This document shows positions 1-11,789 of a stretch of DNA of 64,000 bases, piece after piece. A program made the position numbers and the translations under genes. Every line of letters begins with the position of its first letter. The stretch's first letter is position 1. Source of the DNA: Branchiostoma floridae (lineage: Eukaryota; Chordata; Leptocardii; Amphioxiformes; Branchiostomatidae); assembly GCF_000003815.2 (NCBI RefSeq), contig NC_049995.1, forward strand, positions 11,471,248 through 11,535,247, written 5' to 3'. Below the pieces are notes generated by a model, which saw only the letters and a program-made list of their open reading frames with translations, was not told the origin of the DNA and did not search any database.

Positions 1-1980
1 ATGGGCAGAGGAGTCACAGTTTCCAGTTAGAATTTTTATTCAGCCTGCTTCCTATTGAAGCAAAAACACTGCTTGTCCTATCTAATGAAGGATAAATGTA
101 TCTATTGTGCACAAAATTAAAGTTTGACATTAAAAGAGAAGTGTCCTCATGCACTTCAGTTTACTTTGTTTGACTGTATTGTAATATGTATCACTAGAGT
201 TTTGGCCAGCCAAAAAAAAATTACAAGAAAAAAAAGAAGATAATCCCGACCTACCGACCCTAATTTTTTTAAGACTGAAACAGGAAACACAACATTTTTT
301 TTCCTAGGCCTAACAGAGATACAGTTTACATCATTTTTAGGCCAAAGACGTCTACATAGTACAAAATGAGTGAGAGCTGTTACATGATAAAGTCAAAAGC
401 TTACATTACATAATAATCATCCATCGATACGTGCCAGATCATTATATCTTTGTACGTGAAAAAAGTTGCAGGTTTTCTTGTCGTTAATTATATCAATTTT
501 CTTTGAGACTCTCTTGTACAATCAGAACATACAAGTATCGCAAAGAAAACAATATTCTTCAAAGAAAATACATTGCACCTCATACATTTATATGTTTATA
601 GTGCCCATATTACCTGTAATGAAGTACCTGTTTTAGAAACTGTCATATGAGACCAGTTGGAATTGAAATATATAGTCATGGTGAAAAATTGCAATTGAGA
701 TTAGTAAGAATTCCCGGGAAAGAAACAAAGAAATGGATATACTTCTATTTTTCTTTTAAAATCCTTTTCTTTTACACCTTAGAACTAAGAAAACATTCTT
801 ACAGTAGCACTATGTCCAAGTGATCTTAAATTTGTAATTGCACTATTATAGGCATGTTGCACTGTTTTTTAAGTAGTCTCCTTTACAGAAAAAAAAACCT
901 CAGGCCTGCTACAGTAAAAAATTCTTTTTATTTTGAATAACGTAACCTAGCAAATTTTATACAACTTACAAATGCCTTCGGTAAAAAATCTACTACCGGT
1001 ATTTAGAATTGACCAAATCATCATGAACTGATGCACTACAAACAAAGCACTGTGGGGAGGGGGGTATTAGTTCACTTATACCAGCATCATCATATATACC
1101 ATTATAAAATTGAGAGAGAGAAAACAACAGATGTACGAAAAACACAGCTGATATTGATTAGGCTTTTGTTGCTTATCGTTTGAATGAGATTAGGCCTATG
1201 ATTAAAGAATTATGCTCATTTTTGCTGTATGCCACACCCTATTTCAATGCACTTCAAATGAGGAGAATATACATGTATCTGACTATTTTGGCTCACTTTT
1301 CCCACAAGCATTATATTTATAGACAGAAATTTCTAAAGCTCGTTTATTTATGTTACTCGTTAGTAAATGTTAATTTACCCTAATGCTACCATTCTTTCTT
1401 TGATTACGATTGCACAAATTACTATCTTTCAGTCTAACCTAGTATGTATCCATACAAACTATTCATACAAATATCTACCCTTAGATAGTTAAAAAGGTGA
1501 GAAAATAATTTTCTTGACTATAAGCCTATATACAATATTTTTCCGTGCACAAAAAGAGGAAATGATTGTACAGCATGCACAATATAAGCATGATCATTCA
1601 TTTTAATACCCGAATTCCTTTATAATCTATCATATTTTTGCTTCAATAAAATTATGTAACTCTAACATCTAAATCTTCCTACTAAAACAAAAATCTACAA
1701 ATATTTAGACTTAATGAAAAATTTGCAAGGTAGCATGTGATGGTATAAAGCAAGATCGCCCCCCTCCCTTCCTTACCCGCCCCACCCACAAATCCCGCAT
1801 ATACAGCAAATACTATCATACACAGATGCGTATAACGGTACACCTGTGCGGCGTATACACACAGATACGGGGGATATACGGTGCAATGGTGGGCTGTATA
1901 TGGGAACATTTTAGGTTAGGACAGAGAGGGAGAGATTGTGTACGGTCCAGCCTTAGCTTTGGATCAATAATAGTTCCGTG
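1..1980. other. AT-rich non-coding stretch
   Basis: No open frame here resembles a known protein and none has convincing splice signals. The DNA is AT-rich with homopolymer runs. It lies 3' of the RIM exon on the minus strand, so it is most simply part of a RIM intron; that is inference. Confidence 0.4.
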
Positions 1981-1984
1981 CGGA

Positions 1985-2330
1985 TAGATACTGATGAGGA
2001 AAACCCACCGCCATCTTTGGGGGCCCCCGGAGGTGCTAGAAAGGGAAAACCACTCTCACTTTTCACTCTCACTTTCCAGGCGCGGCTCATATTTCTCTCT
2101 CACATTACATCAACATTTCGCACACCCAGAAGTCGTGTAAGGGGTGGGTGAGTGGGATGCAGTGAGAATTTAAGGGTTTTAAAAGGGTTGAAATGTTTGT
2201 ATTTTCACGTTTTTCGCGATCGAAGGCGGCCATAGCTGAGGCAGGTATTTCCAACATGGCGGCCGGCAAGGCTTGGTCACATCTGCGCTGTAGAAACCCC
2301 GTTTCTTTCCTTCTTTCTCGCCGCTAATTC
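1985..2330. promoter_or_regulatory. YY1-motif, CpG-containing patch
   Basis: The sequence shows CCGCCATCTT near 1990 and AACATGGCGGCC near 2251. Both match the YY1 consensus (AAGATGGCGGC), which is typical of promoters of housekeeping genes. Short ATG frames occur on both strands (for example MAAGKAW on plus), but none has a convincing donor. It would lie in the first intron of the RIM gene. An internal promoter or enhancer is possible. Confidence 0.3.
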
Positions 2331-2883
2331 TGACTAAGGATAACACAGACGCTAAGGGCTTTTAAAGTGCTCTAATAAAAACAACACCCTGTTGAAGTAT
2401 GATTATTTTGGTGGTTAGATGGGGTTGGGTTCCCGACACCATCTCTAGGAAAAACTACCACCTGTCTTGCTGTTCAGCTTCAGTGGACACACATCCAAAA
2501 TACACCTCAAATCGATGCTCTAAAATTTATTTCATCATGAAAACCACATCTAAAACAGACCACACTCATTTGCCATCCTAAAAAATCCTACCAGCTTGTC
2601 AGGAAATATCCCTACCATTGCGATCGCAATATTTTGGGTGTGTTTTGAAAAAAAAAGGGGCTCCCATAACAACCTGATTATAAGTGAGTGATAGTTTCAC
2701 ACCTTTTCTTGATTATGGGAGAGAAATAAATACATTTCCGCGCATTATTCCTAGAATATGGTATGTTGGGATTTCAGAGGGATAAGAAAAGTTATTGCTG
2801 TAAATATTGGTGGGATATAGAATGTGTGTTTTGTATAGATTTGTCTACGAACGTCATGTAAGATGTGGAGGGGTGGTTCGTAC

Positions 2884-3077
2884 CTGATCATGGCTTGTTC
2901 CTTTTCTTCTTCAGCTTTCGCTCTCGCCATAACCTCTTCGATAATCTTCCTCTCTTCATCGGTAAGGTGGGATAGATCAGGCTCGGGACAGACTTCTCCC
3001 CCACCCCCCAAGGACGCCACCCCGGGGGCGACGGGCAAACTGGCGCGCCTCATCCCCGTGCTTTGCCCTGCCTTCAT
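2884..3077 (-). CDS. RIMS: RIM (Rab3-interacting molecule) homologue, first coding exon
   Basis: This minus-strand exon starts at ATG 3077 and encodes about 64 residues. After a low-complexity start (MKAGQSTGMRR) comes PDLSHLTDEERKIIEEV and then a charged helix KAEEEKEQAMI. I recall vertebrate RIM1/2 starting with a near-identical PDLSHLTEEERNII...EEEKEEAML segment. In RIM proteins this is the first helix of the Rab3-binding zinc-finger domain at the presynaptic active zone, which tethers vesicles and binds Munc13. The exon ends ATG ATC AG followed by donor GTACGA, leaving two bases of a codon. The zinc finger, PDZ and C2 exons would lie beyond the left edge. Rabphilin has a related helix, but the DLSHLT motif fits RIM better. 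The reading beyond 2883 in this frame is intronic. Confidence 0.72.
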
Positions 3078-3400
3078 CGAGCTTGTTCCGCCAGTGGGGA
3101 CCGTTTTAAACTCCTTCTCGGCCGCGTAAGACTGCTAGTAACCGTCCTCCTTTCGTCCTGTGTCCCGTCATGGTCGCGGTAGCATCTCAGGGTACCCCTG
3201 GGGGTCGGGAGGGGGGTAGAAAACGGGCGTGCGCCCCTGCTATGGAGTCTACAGATGCGCAGAAATAGCGACGGAGACCGCTGGTTTTCACAGCAATCAA
3301 TTGCAACATTAGGGGACGGTACGTTACGCACGCGGAGTGGAGGGAGTCGCGTCACTTCCGGTTTGAGCCGGATGTCGGCGTGAATCTCTCCCTATTAAAA
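3078..3400 (-). promoter_or_regulatory. 5' UTR and promoter side of the RIM gene
   Basis: This GC- and CpG-rich stretch lies directly upstream of the RIM start codon on the minus strand. It contains an ETS-type ACTTCCGG site near 3354. No TATA box is apparent, which fits a CpG-type promoter. The transcription start cannot be placed from sequence alone. Confidence 0.4.
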
Positions 3401-3499
3401 CGCAATACAATTCAGCAATCAAAAAAAGATACGAAAATGTGACGAGTTCGTATAGTTGTAATTTCACAACTTGAAACACTTAGAAGTAACTATAGAAAT

Positions 3500-3627
3500 G
3501 TGAACTTTGCTCTCTAACCCAGTGTTTTGTTGATTTTGCGTAAGTTGTTTGCTTTTTTCAACCGTGAACTTTGCTCTCTAACCCAGTGTTTTGTTGATTT
3601 TGCGTAAGTTGTTTGCTTTTTTCAACC
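3500..3627. repeat. perfect 64-bp tandem duplication (2 copies)
   Basis: Two identical 64-bp units beginning GTGAACTTTGCTCTCTAACC lie head to tail at 3500-3563 and 3564-3627. I see no differences between them, so the duplication is recent or is an assembly artefact. It sits just upstream of the RIM promoter side. Confidence 0.9.
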
Positions 3628-3699
3628 GGGCTACAATGGAATGATTGAATGGAATGCCATGGGCCGCACAAAATCCAGAAGTAAGTATACGATCAAAAA

Positions 3700-3898
3700 T
3701 CAACTCTTACGTTCGCGGTAATTTGATTTCGCGGTAGCGGGAAAAAGGACTTTTCGCGGTGGTTTTAAGTTCGCGTTGGCACCATGCACTGTACAGTGCA
3801 TAGTCTCTTACTGCCATGGAAAAATGTTCGCGTTGATTTTAAATTCACGGTGAAGCGGCGAACATTAAACCACCGCGAAAGTTTCTGCATTTACAGTA
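3700..3898. repeat. GCGGTGGTTT foldback MITE, copy 1
   Basis: This copy carries the family landmarks in reverse order: GCGGTAGCGGGAAAAAGGAC, TTCGCGGTGGTTTTAAGTTC, CTCTTACTGCCATGGAAAAA, and an end TTTCTGCATTTACAGTA. The family is largely self-complementary with TACTGTAAATGCA-type ends. It has no open frame. Confidence 0.75.
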
Positions 3899-3899
3899 T

Positions 3900-5040
3900 T
3901 TCTTGCAAGCTCTGGCAGTACCATTACCATTAGTATATCTATTTAGTCCTGGCAATTACTAAGGCCACAGCAAGTAAATGTTATTGATGACATCAGTGCG
4001 CTCATCAATTTTTGCCTGATTTCAGAAAAAAGACAATAATTTTTTTTCTTCGAGAATGGTCAACATGACGATTAAGTACCAAAATGGACAAATAGATTGT
4101 GTTGTGTTGATAATTATACTTGTAGAAGTGACACTAGCGAAGTAGCCATGACTGTAGTTGCTGAAGTGAAAACTCGTTGGATAGTTGTAAAAGTGGCACC
4201 AATATGGAAGTCATGACTGTAGTTGCCATCGTATTATTTTGACCATATTTTTTTTCGCCATATATCATTATTTTTGCAGCCTGTGAGGGATGTCATCCAT
4301 AAAGTTTACATACTGCACGTGGCCGAGTTTATATTTTGCACTTGAATTTGCCATAGGTGAGATAATGTGAGGTGAGGTGAGGTAGGTAACGTAAAGGTGA
4401 GGTGAGGTAAACTTTCAAGTTCAACCACCATACTAACCGTACTTAGTACGTACACGGAAGGACTACGCGCTAGACTGTACGAGAGGTTGGAAAATTTATC
4501 TTCCAATAATAGATGAAAAGACAGATGACATGTGAATAGTCCCTGGTGAATTCTGTGCCACTCAACTGTCGACATATGTTCAAATTTGATTGGTCAATAT
4601 CGCCTTGGTTTTGAATTCATTTGCTTCAGCACAGATTCATTCAATGCAACGTCCCTGAAGTTAAAAATTACCAAGGATCCTGTTTCAAAACGTATCCAGG
4701 TAACAAAAATACTACACCTAAACGTCCAGGACATTGATCTGAAAAGAGGATAGGGGACGCATGTTGTTGTTATCGTTATTGTGATCTAGAATGCTGTTTG
4801 ATACAACAAATAAGAGCATGCATATTGATTGAATTATACGGATGACATACATGTACGCGCGTGCATCTCCTTTCGTTCGTTTCCCCAAAAATAGTTTTCG
4901 ATGTCAATCGGAAAAAGCAACACGCTGTAAAGTATATGCCGTAGATTGCAAAAGACGTCGGAAAACGGACACACAAACGAACATGTCATGGTCTATTGCA
5001 GTGTCAAGAAGAAGATGTGAATGACCAAAAATGAAGAATC
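3900..5040. other. non-coding stretch with dispersed repeats
   Basis: Around 3960-4300 are short phrases (GACATCAGTGCGCTC, AGTGACACTAGCGAAGTAGC, GATGTCATCCATAAAG) that recur near 18240-18600 and 43900-44150, each time in AT-rich surroundings. A run of GGTGA pentamers lies at 4360-4410. No coding exon was recognised. Confidence 0.4.
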
Positions 5041-5057
5041 TATTATTCGATATACCA

Positions 5058-5160
<103 letters not shown>

Positions 5161-5956
5161 AGCTCTGTACATACAATATTGAAAGGAGACACAGTGAGGA
5201 TCTTTATATCTGGAATATAGTTTCTTGTGTGTCGCCCAACGTCCATCGCTAAACAGAGACGGGGGGCGACACAGGTTATCTAGCATTTATGACCCTCTGC
5301 TGCAGTCACGTGTGTCCGACGTCACGTCCGGAAGCTACAGTCCATTCCGTGAACAAGGCTGACGGAGTCGGCCGGAAATTTGGGATAAGTCCCAATCAAT
5401 TTAATGTTGGTCAGTTAAAGTTAAGTTTACCCATCATGTCTTTTACCAACGCAGATGAACTTTCATGCTATAGTTTCTTATGTTTTACAGTCGTTATTAC
5501 CAGGTTCCTTTTTTTATGGATGCATATATGTATTGTCCTAGGTATACAGAAATTGTACCAGGACATGCCATAAGTACGGAATAGCGGTCTTCTTGTCATA
5601 AGAATGAACGTCCACCATATTTTGATGACTTTTGGCATTTCCATATGCATGTCGTCCGTATTATATCAGTTAAAGAAATGATGTAAGAATCTCGTGAGAA
5701 ATGTACAAACCAACAAGAAGAAGCGACGCATGTGATTTGTAATTCTATTCTGCTAGTTTGTTTATTGTGTTACACAAACGTTGTGTTATTTGGTACTGCT
5801 CTGTATGACTAGTCGTGGTATTTTTGTTGTTGTTTGTGTACAGCGTGCATCATCTTGACTAATACGTTTTAATGTTTCGTGTTAAAGGGATGTACTATGT
5901 ATTGTAAAAAAAGTCACTGTTTATGGTCATTTTTCTTCTATGAGAATTAATCTATC

Positions 5957-6428
5957 TTAAGACGTAAGAGTTTTCTTTTACACAACCAGTTTATCTCACC
6001 TGCTGACGTTTCGAAGCAGAACTCTAGTTAAGCTAAGGGCACAACCCGCCGCACGTGCAAATACGTGCTGTCTACGTGCCCAAACATGGGCAATCTTTTG
6101 GGATCCGTAAGTGGTAAGTACCGCCGCTCCGTACGAACTCGCAGGGAGCCCGACGGATTTTGGAGCACACAGACACGCCGTAGAACTTTACGTGCAGGAA
6201 AAACTTTGTGTTGCCGTTTGAAGGACTCCCTCCCTGCTCTTGCCAGTCGTTCCTCATGTTTTCAGAAAAACGTGGCGGACGTGACCTGCCAAAGAAACGT
6301 ACGGACAAATTGCACGTACGGCGGGTTGTGCCCTTAGCTTTAGAAGCTCTGAGGAAGATGTCTGACAGACATCGGCACGTCAGCAGGTGAGATGAACTGG
6401 TTGTATAAAAGAAAACTCTTATGTCTTA
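5957..6428. mobile_element. foldback element with long inverted arms
   Basis: The left end TAAGACGTAAGAGTTTTC is matched in reverse at the right end (GAAAACTCTTATGTCTTA). The arms go on inward with ACAACCAGTTTATCTCACC against GGTGAGATGAACTGGTTGT, and further in with AAGGGCACAACCCGCCG against CGGCGGGTTGTGCCCTT. The arms are therefore well over 100 bp around a centre near 6150-6240. There is no transposase frame, so it looks like a non-autonomous DNA element. I found no clear target duplication. Confidence 0.75.
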
Positions 6429-6429
6429 T

Positions 6430-7340
6430 GTTCTACCAACCTGATGAAATTATTTTCGGATGAATCTACCTTATTACACTGCATAGGAATATTCATTTAA
6501 CGTACGACTACCACTTAGTTGCTATGAGAATGAATCGACATTTGCACACTTCCCACCGCTACTTGAGCTGTCCCCAAATTTGTCCAAGTTTCCGGAAGTA
6601 AGGTGATTTGTTTGCGGCTGGCTTTTACATTGTTTACCAATGCTTGAAATGTAAGAAAATGACGCAGATATGTTGAATATAAGTTACCATTATCAATCTG
6701 ACTATAGATTTTAGAATTCAGAATTTGTTTTTTTGCATTGCATTTATGAAATTGAATGATACATTGCCTATTGCGTCATGAAAAGAATTACAGTAATTCT
6801 GATTCGGCAAGTACTTTCTTTGACGACACCGTCGAACCATTTGATGAACTTAACTTGAAAGTTCATCTGTGTTTGTTTGAGTCATTCTGAGTCAGAGGTA
6901 AACTGTAACTTCCAACACCAAAAAATAGACTTACTCAAATTGTCGACTAACGAACTCCAATTCTTGTCAGGAAATCTACTGTTCACGTTATGCAGATAGA
7001 ACAGGTGTCTTGATGAGTGGTGGATCATAAGTTGCAGAAAGTCTATGACGCCCCTCGTCTCTTTTAAGGGATATTTTTGTTGATTTTTTTCCGGCTCGTA
7101 TTTTTTCAGTTCAAATCATAAAACAGCTGAAAAAAATCATTGCTAAAAATAAGCAACTAAAAATCGCTGAATACCAACATTAGCAATTTCCTACCATTTT
7201 AAACACTATGCTACGTTTACGCAATAAAGGAATTTAGGAACTGTTTTGATTCGCCTTGAATAATGATAATTTCATCAGGATTGTAAGTTACTGTTACAGT
7301 ATTACAAAGTTATTCACGTAAGTAGACGTTTCAATGGCGT
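6430..7340. other. non-coding stretch, nothing recognised
   Basis: AT-rich sequence with no protein-like frame, no strong repeat and no recognisable RNA gene. Confidence 0.4.
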
Positions 7341-7379
7341 TTCCGAGTTCGACAAGAAGACACATTTCCTTACGGATTT

Positions 7380-7770
7380 AGATGGTCTCCAAACAGATGA
7401 TATTTTGCCCAAATGAGATCGAAGACGAACGTCATTTTGTTATGGAATGTTCTCGATATAATGACAAACGCACAGAGCTATTCACATTACTTTCCGCTTG
7501 CTCTAAAGAATTTGCTACTCTCTGTTCGATAGATAAACTCAACTACATTCTGGGTGGCGATAATCCACACTGTGTACAAGTAGGCAAATATATCCACGAA
7601 TGTTTATACTGTAGAACCAGTAGCGTAAATGAAATGCTAGACCCTATACGTTGATTTAGTCATACCTATAGATATCCATATATGTGTGTTTAGTTGTACT
7701 GTAAATAGTTGTTATACATGTAGACCTTACGAAAGTCGCTGTACTTTTGTCGTGTCTCAATAAAGAATCT
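7380..7770 (+). pseudogene. non-LTR retrotransposon 3' fragment
   Basis: A frame of about 90 codons (7382-7654) contains CPNEIEDERHFVMECSRYND. The C-x(n)-DE-x-HF-x(3)-C-x(2)-Y pattern is typical of the C-terminal region after reverse transcriptase in many animal LINE polyproteins. It ends in a stop, followed by about 100 bp and an AATAAAG polyadenylation-like signal near 7760. No catalytic reverse-transcriptase motif remains, so this is a dead 3' remnant. The LINE clade cannot be assigned. Confidence 0.5.
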
Positions 7771-7779
7771 TTATCGGTC

Positions 7780-8985
7780 GGGCTTGTTTTGTGGGTCGTT
7801 CTTGGCATTTTCTACATTTGCGCGTTTGTGTCGGCTTTCGCTCTCAATTTTCTGAGACCGGGTCACTAACGTCACAAAAACTGAGCCTGAACTCGAGAAA
7901 GTAGACAACAAAACATTCGCTTGGAGACCAACGTAACACGGCCTTAGGCAAGACTTGACAAGTTTAGGGAGAGTCACCCTATCATGTACACCTATAAAGC
8001 CATGGACAACCCTAGCTCACAAACCAACCATCACCGTCAGCTGATCACAGTCTAAGGAGCGGTTGATGAGGAGCAGTTCAGCTATGGAGTACATACTCCG
8101 AAGATGTCTTCGCTCCTCTACTGTAATGTACAGTAAATCATAACAAATAATGAATATCAACATAGAAACCATAGATTAAATATTGAGGGTAAAACTATAA
8201 CGTTATGTGACATTCGCGAAGCCTTGTGGCAAGGCAGGTGGCGCAACCGCATGATAATGACCACGTACAAGACTGCTCGAAGCTTTAAGTTGACGAAATC
8301 AAGTATTTCGTCTTTTATTTCCAACGCTGGCAATAACCAAAGGTCTCAGATCAAAAACGAAACGAACACAAAAACGAACATAAACGGAAACCGTATTTGA
8401 AGATCTGAAACTTTGATTTTGACTGAGTACAAAAGTTCTCTGGGGACGGATGAACAAAAAATGATGGAGTTTTGTGCACTGGATATCAACGACGTCGAAT
8501 CTTCTTAGTTTATACCAGACTAACTACGTATTGCCCTCGTGTTGCAATAAAAAGGTCTAGAATCTTAAAGTTACTACATACCTAAGTGGTCAACAATAGT
8601 TCATTGGCACCCAAACAACAGGTGTAAACTTGAAGGTCAGGGTTGCCAACTAATGTCCAGAAATAGACTATATATACCTTCTACCGTAACTGCGCTGTTC
8701 TTCAAACCAAATGGTACAATAGAATGGACGGTGACTACCACTCAATCAAGCTCCAACGTGCTGGCATGGATCCTAATCCGTATGTAGGCGTGTTAAAGAC
8801 CCCAAAGTTGGTGCATGAGGCATTTGGGAGATCAATTCACGACGGATTTGTTCACACTGCCGAAACAGTGGTCAAAAGTAGTGAAGATGCAAATATTGCT
8901 ATAAAATTAAATTTTGGAATCACTATATAGGCTTGTTATGTACGAGTTGTTGGAGGTTGGATGTCGTGTTGTGAAAGTTTGATAT
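7780..8985. other. non-coding stretch with a 68-codon unexplained frame
   Basis: There is no recognised gene. A frame at 8724-8930 (plus) starts MDGDYHSIKLQRAGMDPNPY and reads like ordinary protein, but has no family motif and no clear splice site. It may be an old exon or a chance frame. Confidence 0.25.
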
Positions 8986-8990
8986 GTCAG

Positions 8991-9375
8991 AGGTTAGAGG
9001 TCACAAGACTGCTTTGAAACGAAGGTCAGAGGTCGCCAAGTGTTCTATGAAATGAAGGTCGGAGGTCACCAAGATTGATGTAAATCGTAGGTCAGAGGTC
9101 GCCAGGATTGCTATGAAATGAAGGTCAGAGGTCGCCAATTTTGCGATGAAATGAAGGCTAGAGGTCGCCAAGACTGCTATGAAACCAAGGTCAGAGGTCG
9201 TAAGGATTGCCTCTAAACTAAGGTCAAAGTTTGCCAAGATTGTTATGACATGAAGGTCAGAGGTCACTGAAATTGTCTTGAAATATAGGTCGGAGGTCAC
9301 TAAGGATGCTGTGAAATGGAGGTCACAAAGATTGATGAAAATGGAGGTCGGAGGTCACCAAGAATGCTATCCACC
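8991..9375. repeat. 33-bp minisatellite rich in AGGTCA half-sites
   Basis: About 12 units of 33 bp follow the pattern AAGGTCAGAGGTCGCCAAGA plus about 13 variable bases; one later unit is shortened to about 25 bp. Because 33 is a multiple of three, the minus strand reads as an 11-residue repeat (TSDLHFIAILA), which is a by-product. Each unit carries AGGTCA-G-AGGTC(A/G), a direct repeat of nuclear-receptor half-sites with one-base spacing. Confidence 0.85.
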
Positions 9376-9379
9376 GGGT

Positions 9380-9620
9380 GCTGTCGTGACTTATGCTGTG
9401 AACCGTGGCATTTCGCTGCTGTGGCCGCTGTCCTCCCACCACAAGCCACCGCTGACATCTTCCGACAATTGAGCGCCAGTCATTTTAACGAGCCCCGCGA
9501 CCCCCGTCCCGCGGGGTACATTGTACAGGCATCAGAGGGGCCTCAATTATTCATAAGGCCGCGGACTACGCTCTCTGTTTCAGCGGGTAAAAGCCTCGCC
9601 CACTAATGGATAGGCTTCTG
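9380..9620. other. GC-rich island, function unknown
   Basis: A locally GC-rich, CpG-containing stretch follows the minisatellite. Plus-strand frames run through it (for example AAVLPPQATADIFRQLSASH at 9316-9606), but I recognise no family. It could be a regulatory island or a diverged exon. Confidence 0.25.
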
Positions 9621-9943
9621 TAATAAGCTCTTATACTGGGATTGCCACACTACAGAGACACGGCTTTTGATGAGCCTTTTGGTCCGGCGTTTCTCAACTT
9701 TTTTGTGCGTCTTTTTTGTTGCAATTACAAATGGGATTTTTCCTGGTACGTCATTCGGACTTTTCTATACACCACCGCCCATTCCTATACCGCAAATAAA
9801 ACACTGGTAAAGGTAAAGGAAGTACTAGAGCTGTTTTGAGGCCGTAAAGCAGCGGGTTGTTATCCACTGTGATTAGTGCACGGTATTAGAAGGCAACAGC
9901 ATCCCTCTCCTTCCATGCCACTGACTTTTACTTCCCAACCTAA

Positions 9944-10144
9944 GGCTTAGGTCACATTTCCAAACCGAGGCCCGGCCGGGATATTTTAAGAAACGAAAAA
10001 ATATAATGTATACCTAGAAATATACACAAATCATGCCCACGAATCTTATGTTGACATTTTGTGTATTTTGATGCCTTTTATATCATTCTTTTCGTTCCCG
10101 AAACCTGCCCGACAGGGTCCCGGTTTGGAAATGTGACCTAAGCC
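9944..10144. mobile_element. short inverted-repeat element (about 200 bp)
   Basis: The ends are GGCTTAGGTCACATTTCCAA and its reverse complement TTGGAAATGTGACCTAAGCC. The match continues inward through AACCG and GGCCGGGA-like bases. The centre is AT-rich and non-coding. No convincing target duplication is visible. Confidence 0.75.
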
Positions 10145-10149
10145 GAAGT

Positions 10150-10320
10150 CAGGTACCCCGATTTTTACACCTGGGTGGGATGGGGGTGCGGAATACCGTG
10201 TCAAGTGCCTTTCTCAAGGGCACACCATTGGTAAAGGTAGTCCCATGGGTTTCAAAGCAGGACCTCTAGGTTCAGGGCCAACCAACCCTTAACCTTATTA
10301 CGCCTTCATGACGCAAAGAG
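10150..10320 (-). mobile_element. tRNA-derived SINE, degraded
   Basis: It contains the family phrase AAGTGCCTTTCTCAAGGGCA followed by a degraded tRNA-like head on the minus strand (GGACCTCTAGGTTCAGGGCC). The same arrangement is seen in better copies at 50590-50885 and 59820-60082. Confidence 0.5.
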
Positions 10321-10757
10321 AGAACACTAGAGTCCATGCATTTTGTCAACATTAAAAGTTGCATTCAACCTTCGGCTGATGCGTGCTCTCAAACGGGTGG
10401 GTTTGGATCAAGTCGTTTTTTTTCCGTTTTTTTCCTGACCTCCAAGCCTCAATGTTAAGCCCGGATACTCGTAGCTGTCTTACATGATTAGCAGGTTTCA
10501 CAAGTGGGGATTTGTTTTTACCACAAGCATTCGAAGACGCACCCCGCAGGTATGACCCTTTCAAACGGGACTAGAAAGTGACAAACTTGAATATAACCTT
10601 CATCTTCATTGAAATAGTCAGTTTGGTGCTGCGTTTACGCGAGAAAGAAATGGACTCGTGTGGTTTCTCGTTAATTGTGACCAAGATCTCTCAATGCTAC
10701 GTTCTCATTAGTTTTCTTTCTAATTTCTTATTTTTCTTGTGTGATCAAGTAGTTAGT

Positions 10758-10887
10758 TAGCCTTGGTACCATCCGGAAAGTAGTTTACCCCCGTGTTATA
10801 TTATACACTATACACAGCTCGCTTTTCTGCTGTAGCAGAAGCGAACATATAATAGGAGGGAATGGTACCCGGATGGTACCCAGGCTA
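10758..10887. mobile_element. 130-bp inverted-repeat element
   Basis: The left end TAGCCTTGGTACCATCCGG is matched by CCGGATGGTACCCAGGCTA at the right, with two mismatches. An inner hairpin (GCTTTTCTGCTGTAGCAGAAGC) sits in the middle. It is non-coding. Confidence 0.75.
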
Positions 10888-11424
10888 GTAGTAAGTACCC
10901 CTGCCCAATAAGTCGTGAGTCCGAATCCTACTGTGTCGCTCACCCGACACGCATGCTACTGGAAAGGGTCGCTGTTCCAAAGCCTGCGTCACAATTCAAG
11001 CGAACGTCGGCTGAATTTTCAGCTCGCCGAATTTCAAAATCTGCCATGTAATAAATTTGACTGAGCGCGGTGTTTCATCCCGGAAATTTAAATTCTTGTC
11101 TTATTTGCCATTTTCGTGCATTGGTTTAAATCCCAACGGACGAGCTGATAAATTTCGGTGCCCGAAGCCCTAGTAATCACCAGGACGTCGGACGAAAATG
11201 CACATTCGGTGCTCGCCGACACGTCGGTCGACTTCAGTTCTTGATTTGCGACGGGGGCTTTAGGGTGTGACGCGTCCAGGTTTTCGGTCATGATGACCAG
11301 TGGAATATTAGCACATCTATTCGTTGAGTCCATTTGAGCTCCATTGGTTAGAAATCACACCCTTTTGCTTTCTTCTTGATCAAGCAAGTCTAAATTAGTG
11401 GTATAGTACCTCGACGCGTACTCT

Positions 11425-11660
11425 TAAGGTGGACTCTCACCGGTGCGGCACTGCGGAGTTCGTAGATGACTCAACGAATTTCAAGGATAAAGAACGAAGT
11501 TTCTTCCGTTTTGTGTATTTTGTTGTCTTCTAAGTCATACTTTTACGTATCAGCAATATCTAAATTATCAAGAATCGCGAAAATAATAAAACACTGCCGC
11601 AGTGAACGAACCCCACAGTGCCGCACCAGTGCCCCAAGTGCACTGCGAGTACACCTTTGA
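11425..11660. mobile_element. inverted-repeat element with AAGGTG ends
   Basis: The left side AAGGTGGACTCTCACCGGTG and GCGGCACTGCGG are matched in reverse by CACAGTGCCGCACCAGTG and GCGAGTACACCTT on the right. The interior is AT-rich without a transposase. Confidence 0.65.
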
Positions 11661-11789
11661 TATCATGTACTTGCTTGGTATGTCTGCGAAATATTGACGG
11701 CAGCCATTCACTTGTCTTTAACCCATTTCTCTTCAAACTTTCTGAGAAATCGGATTATGTTGACTTAAAGATAAAATAGACAAAACGTA

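Noticed and set aside
9001-9300. 99-codon minus-strand frame with an 11-residue repeat (TSDLHFIAILA)
   Set aside because: It is a by-product of the 33-bp minisatellite, which contains shifted and shortened units.
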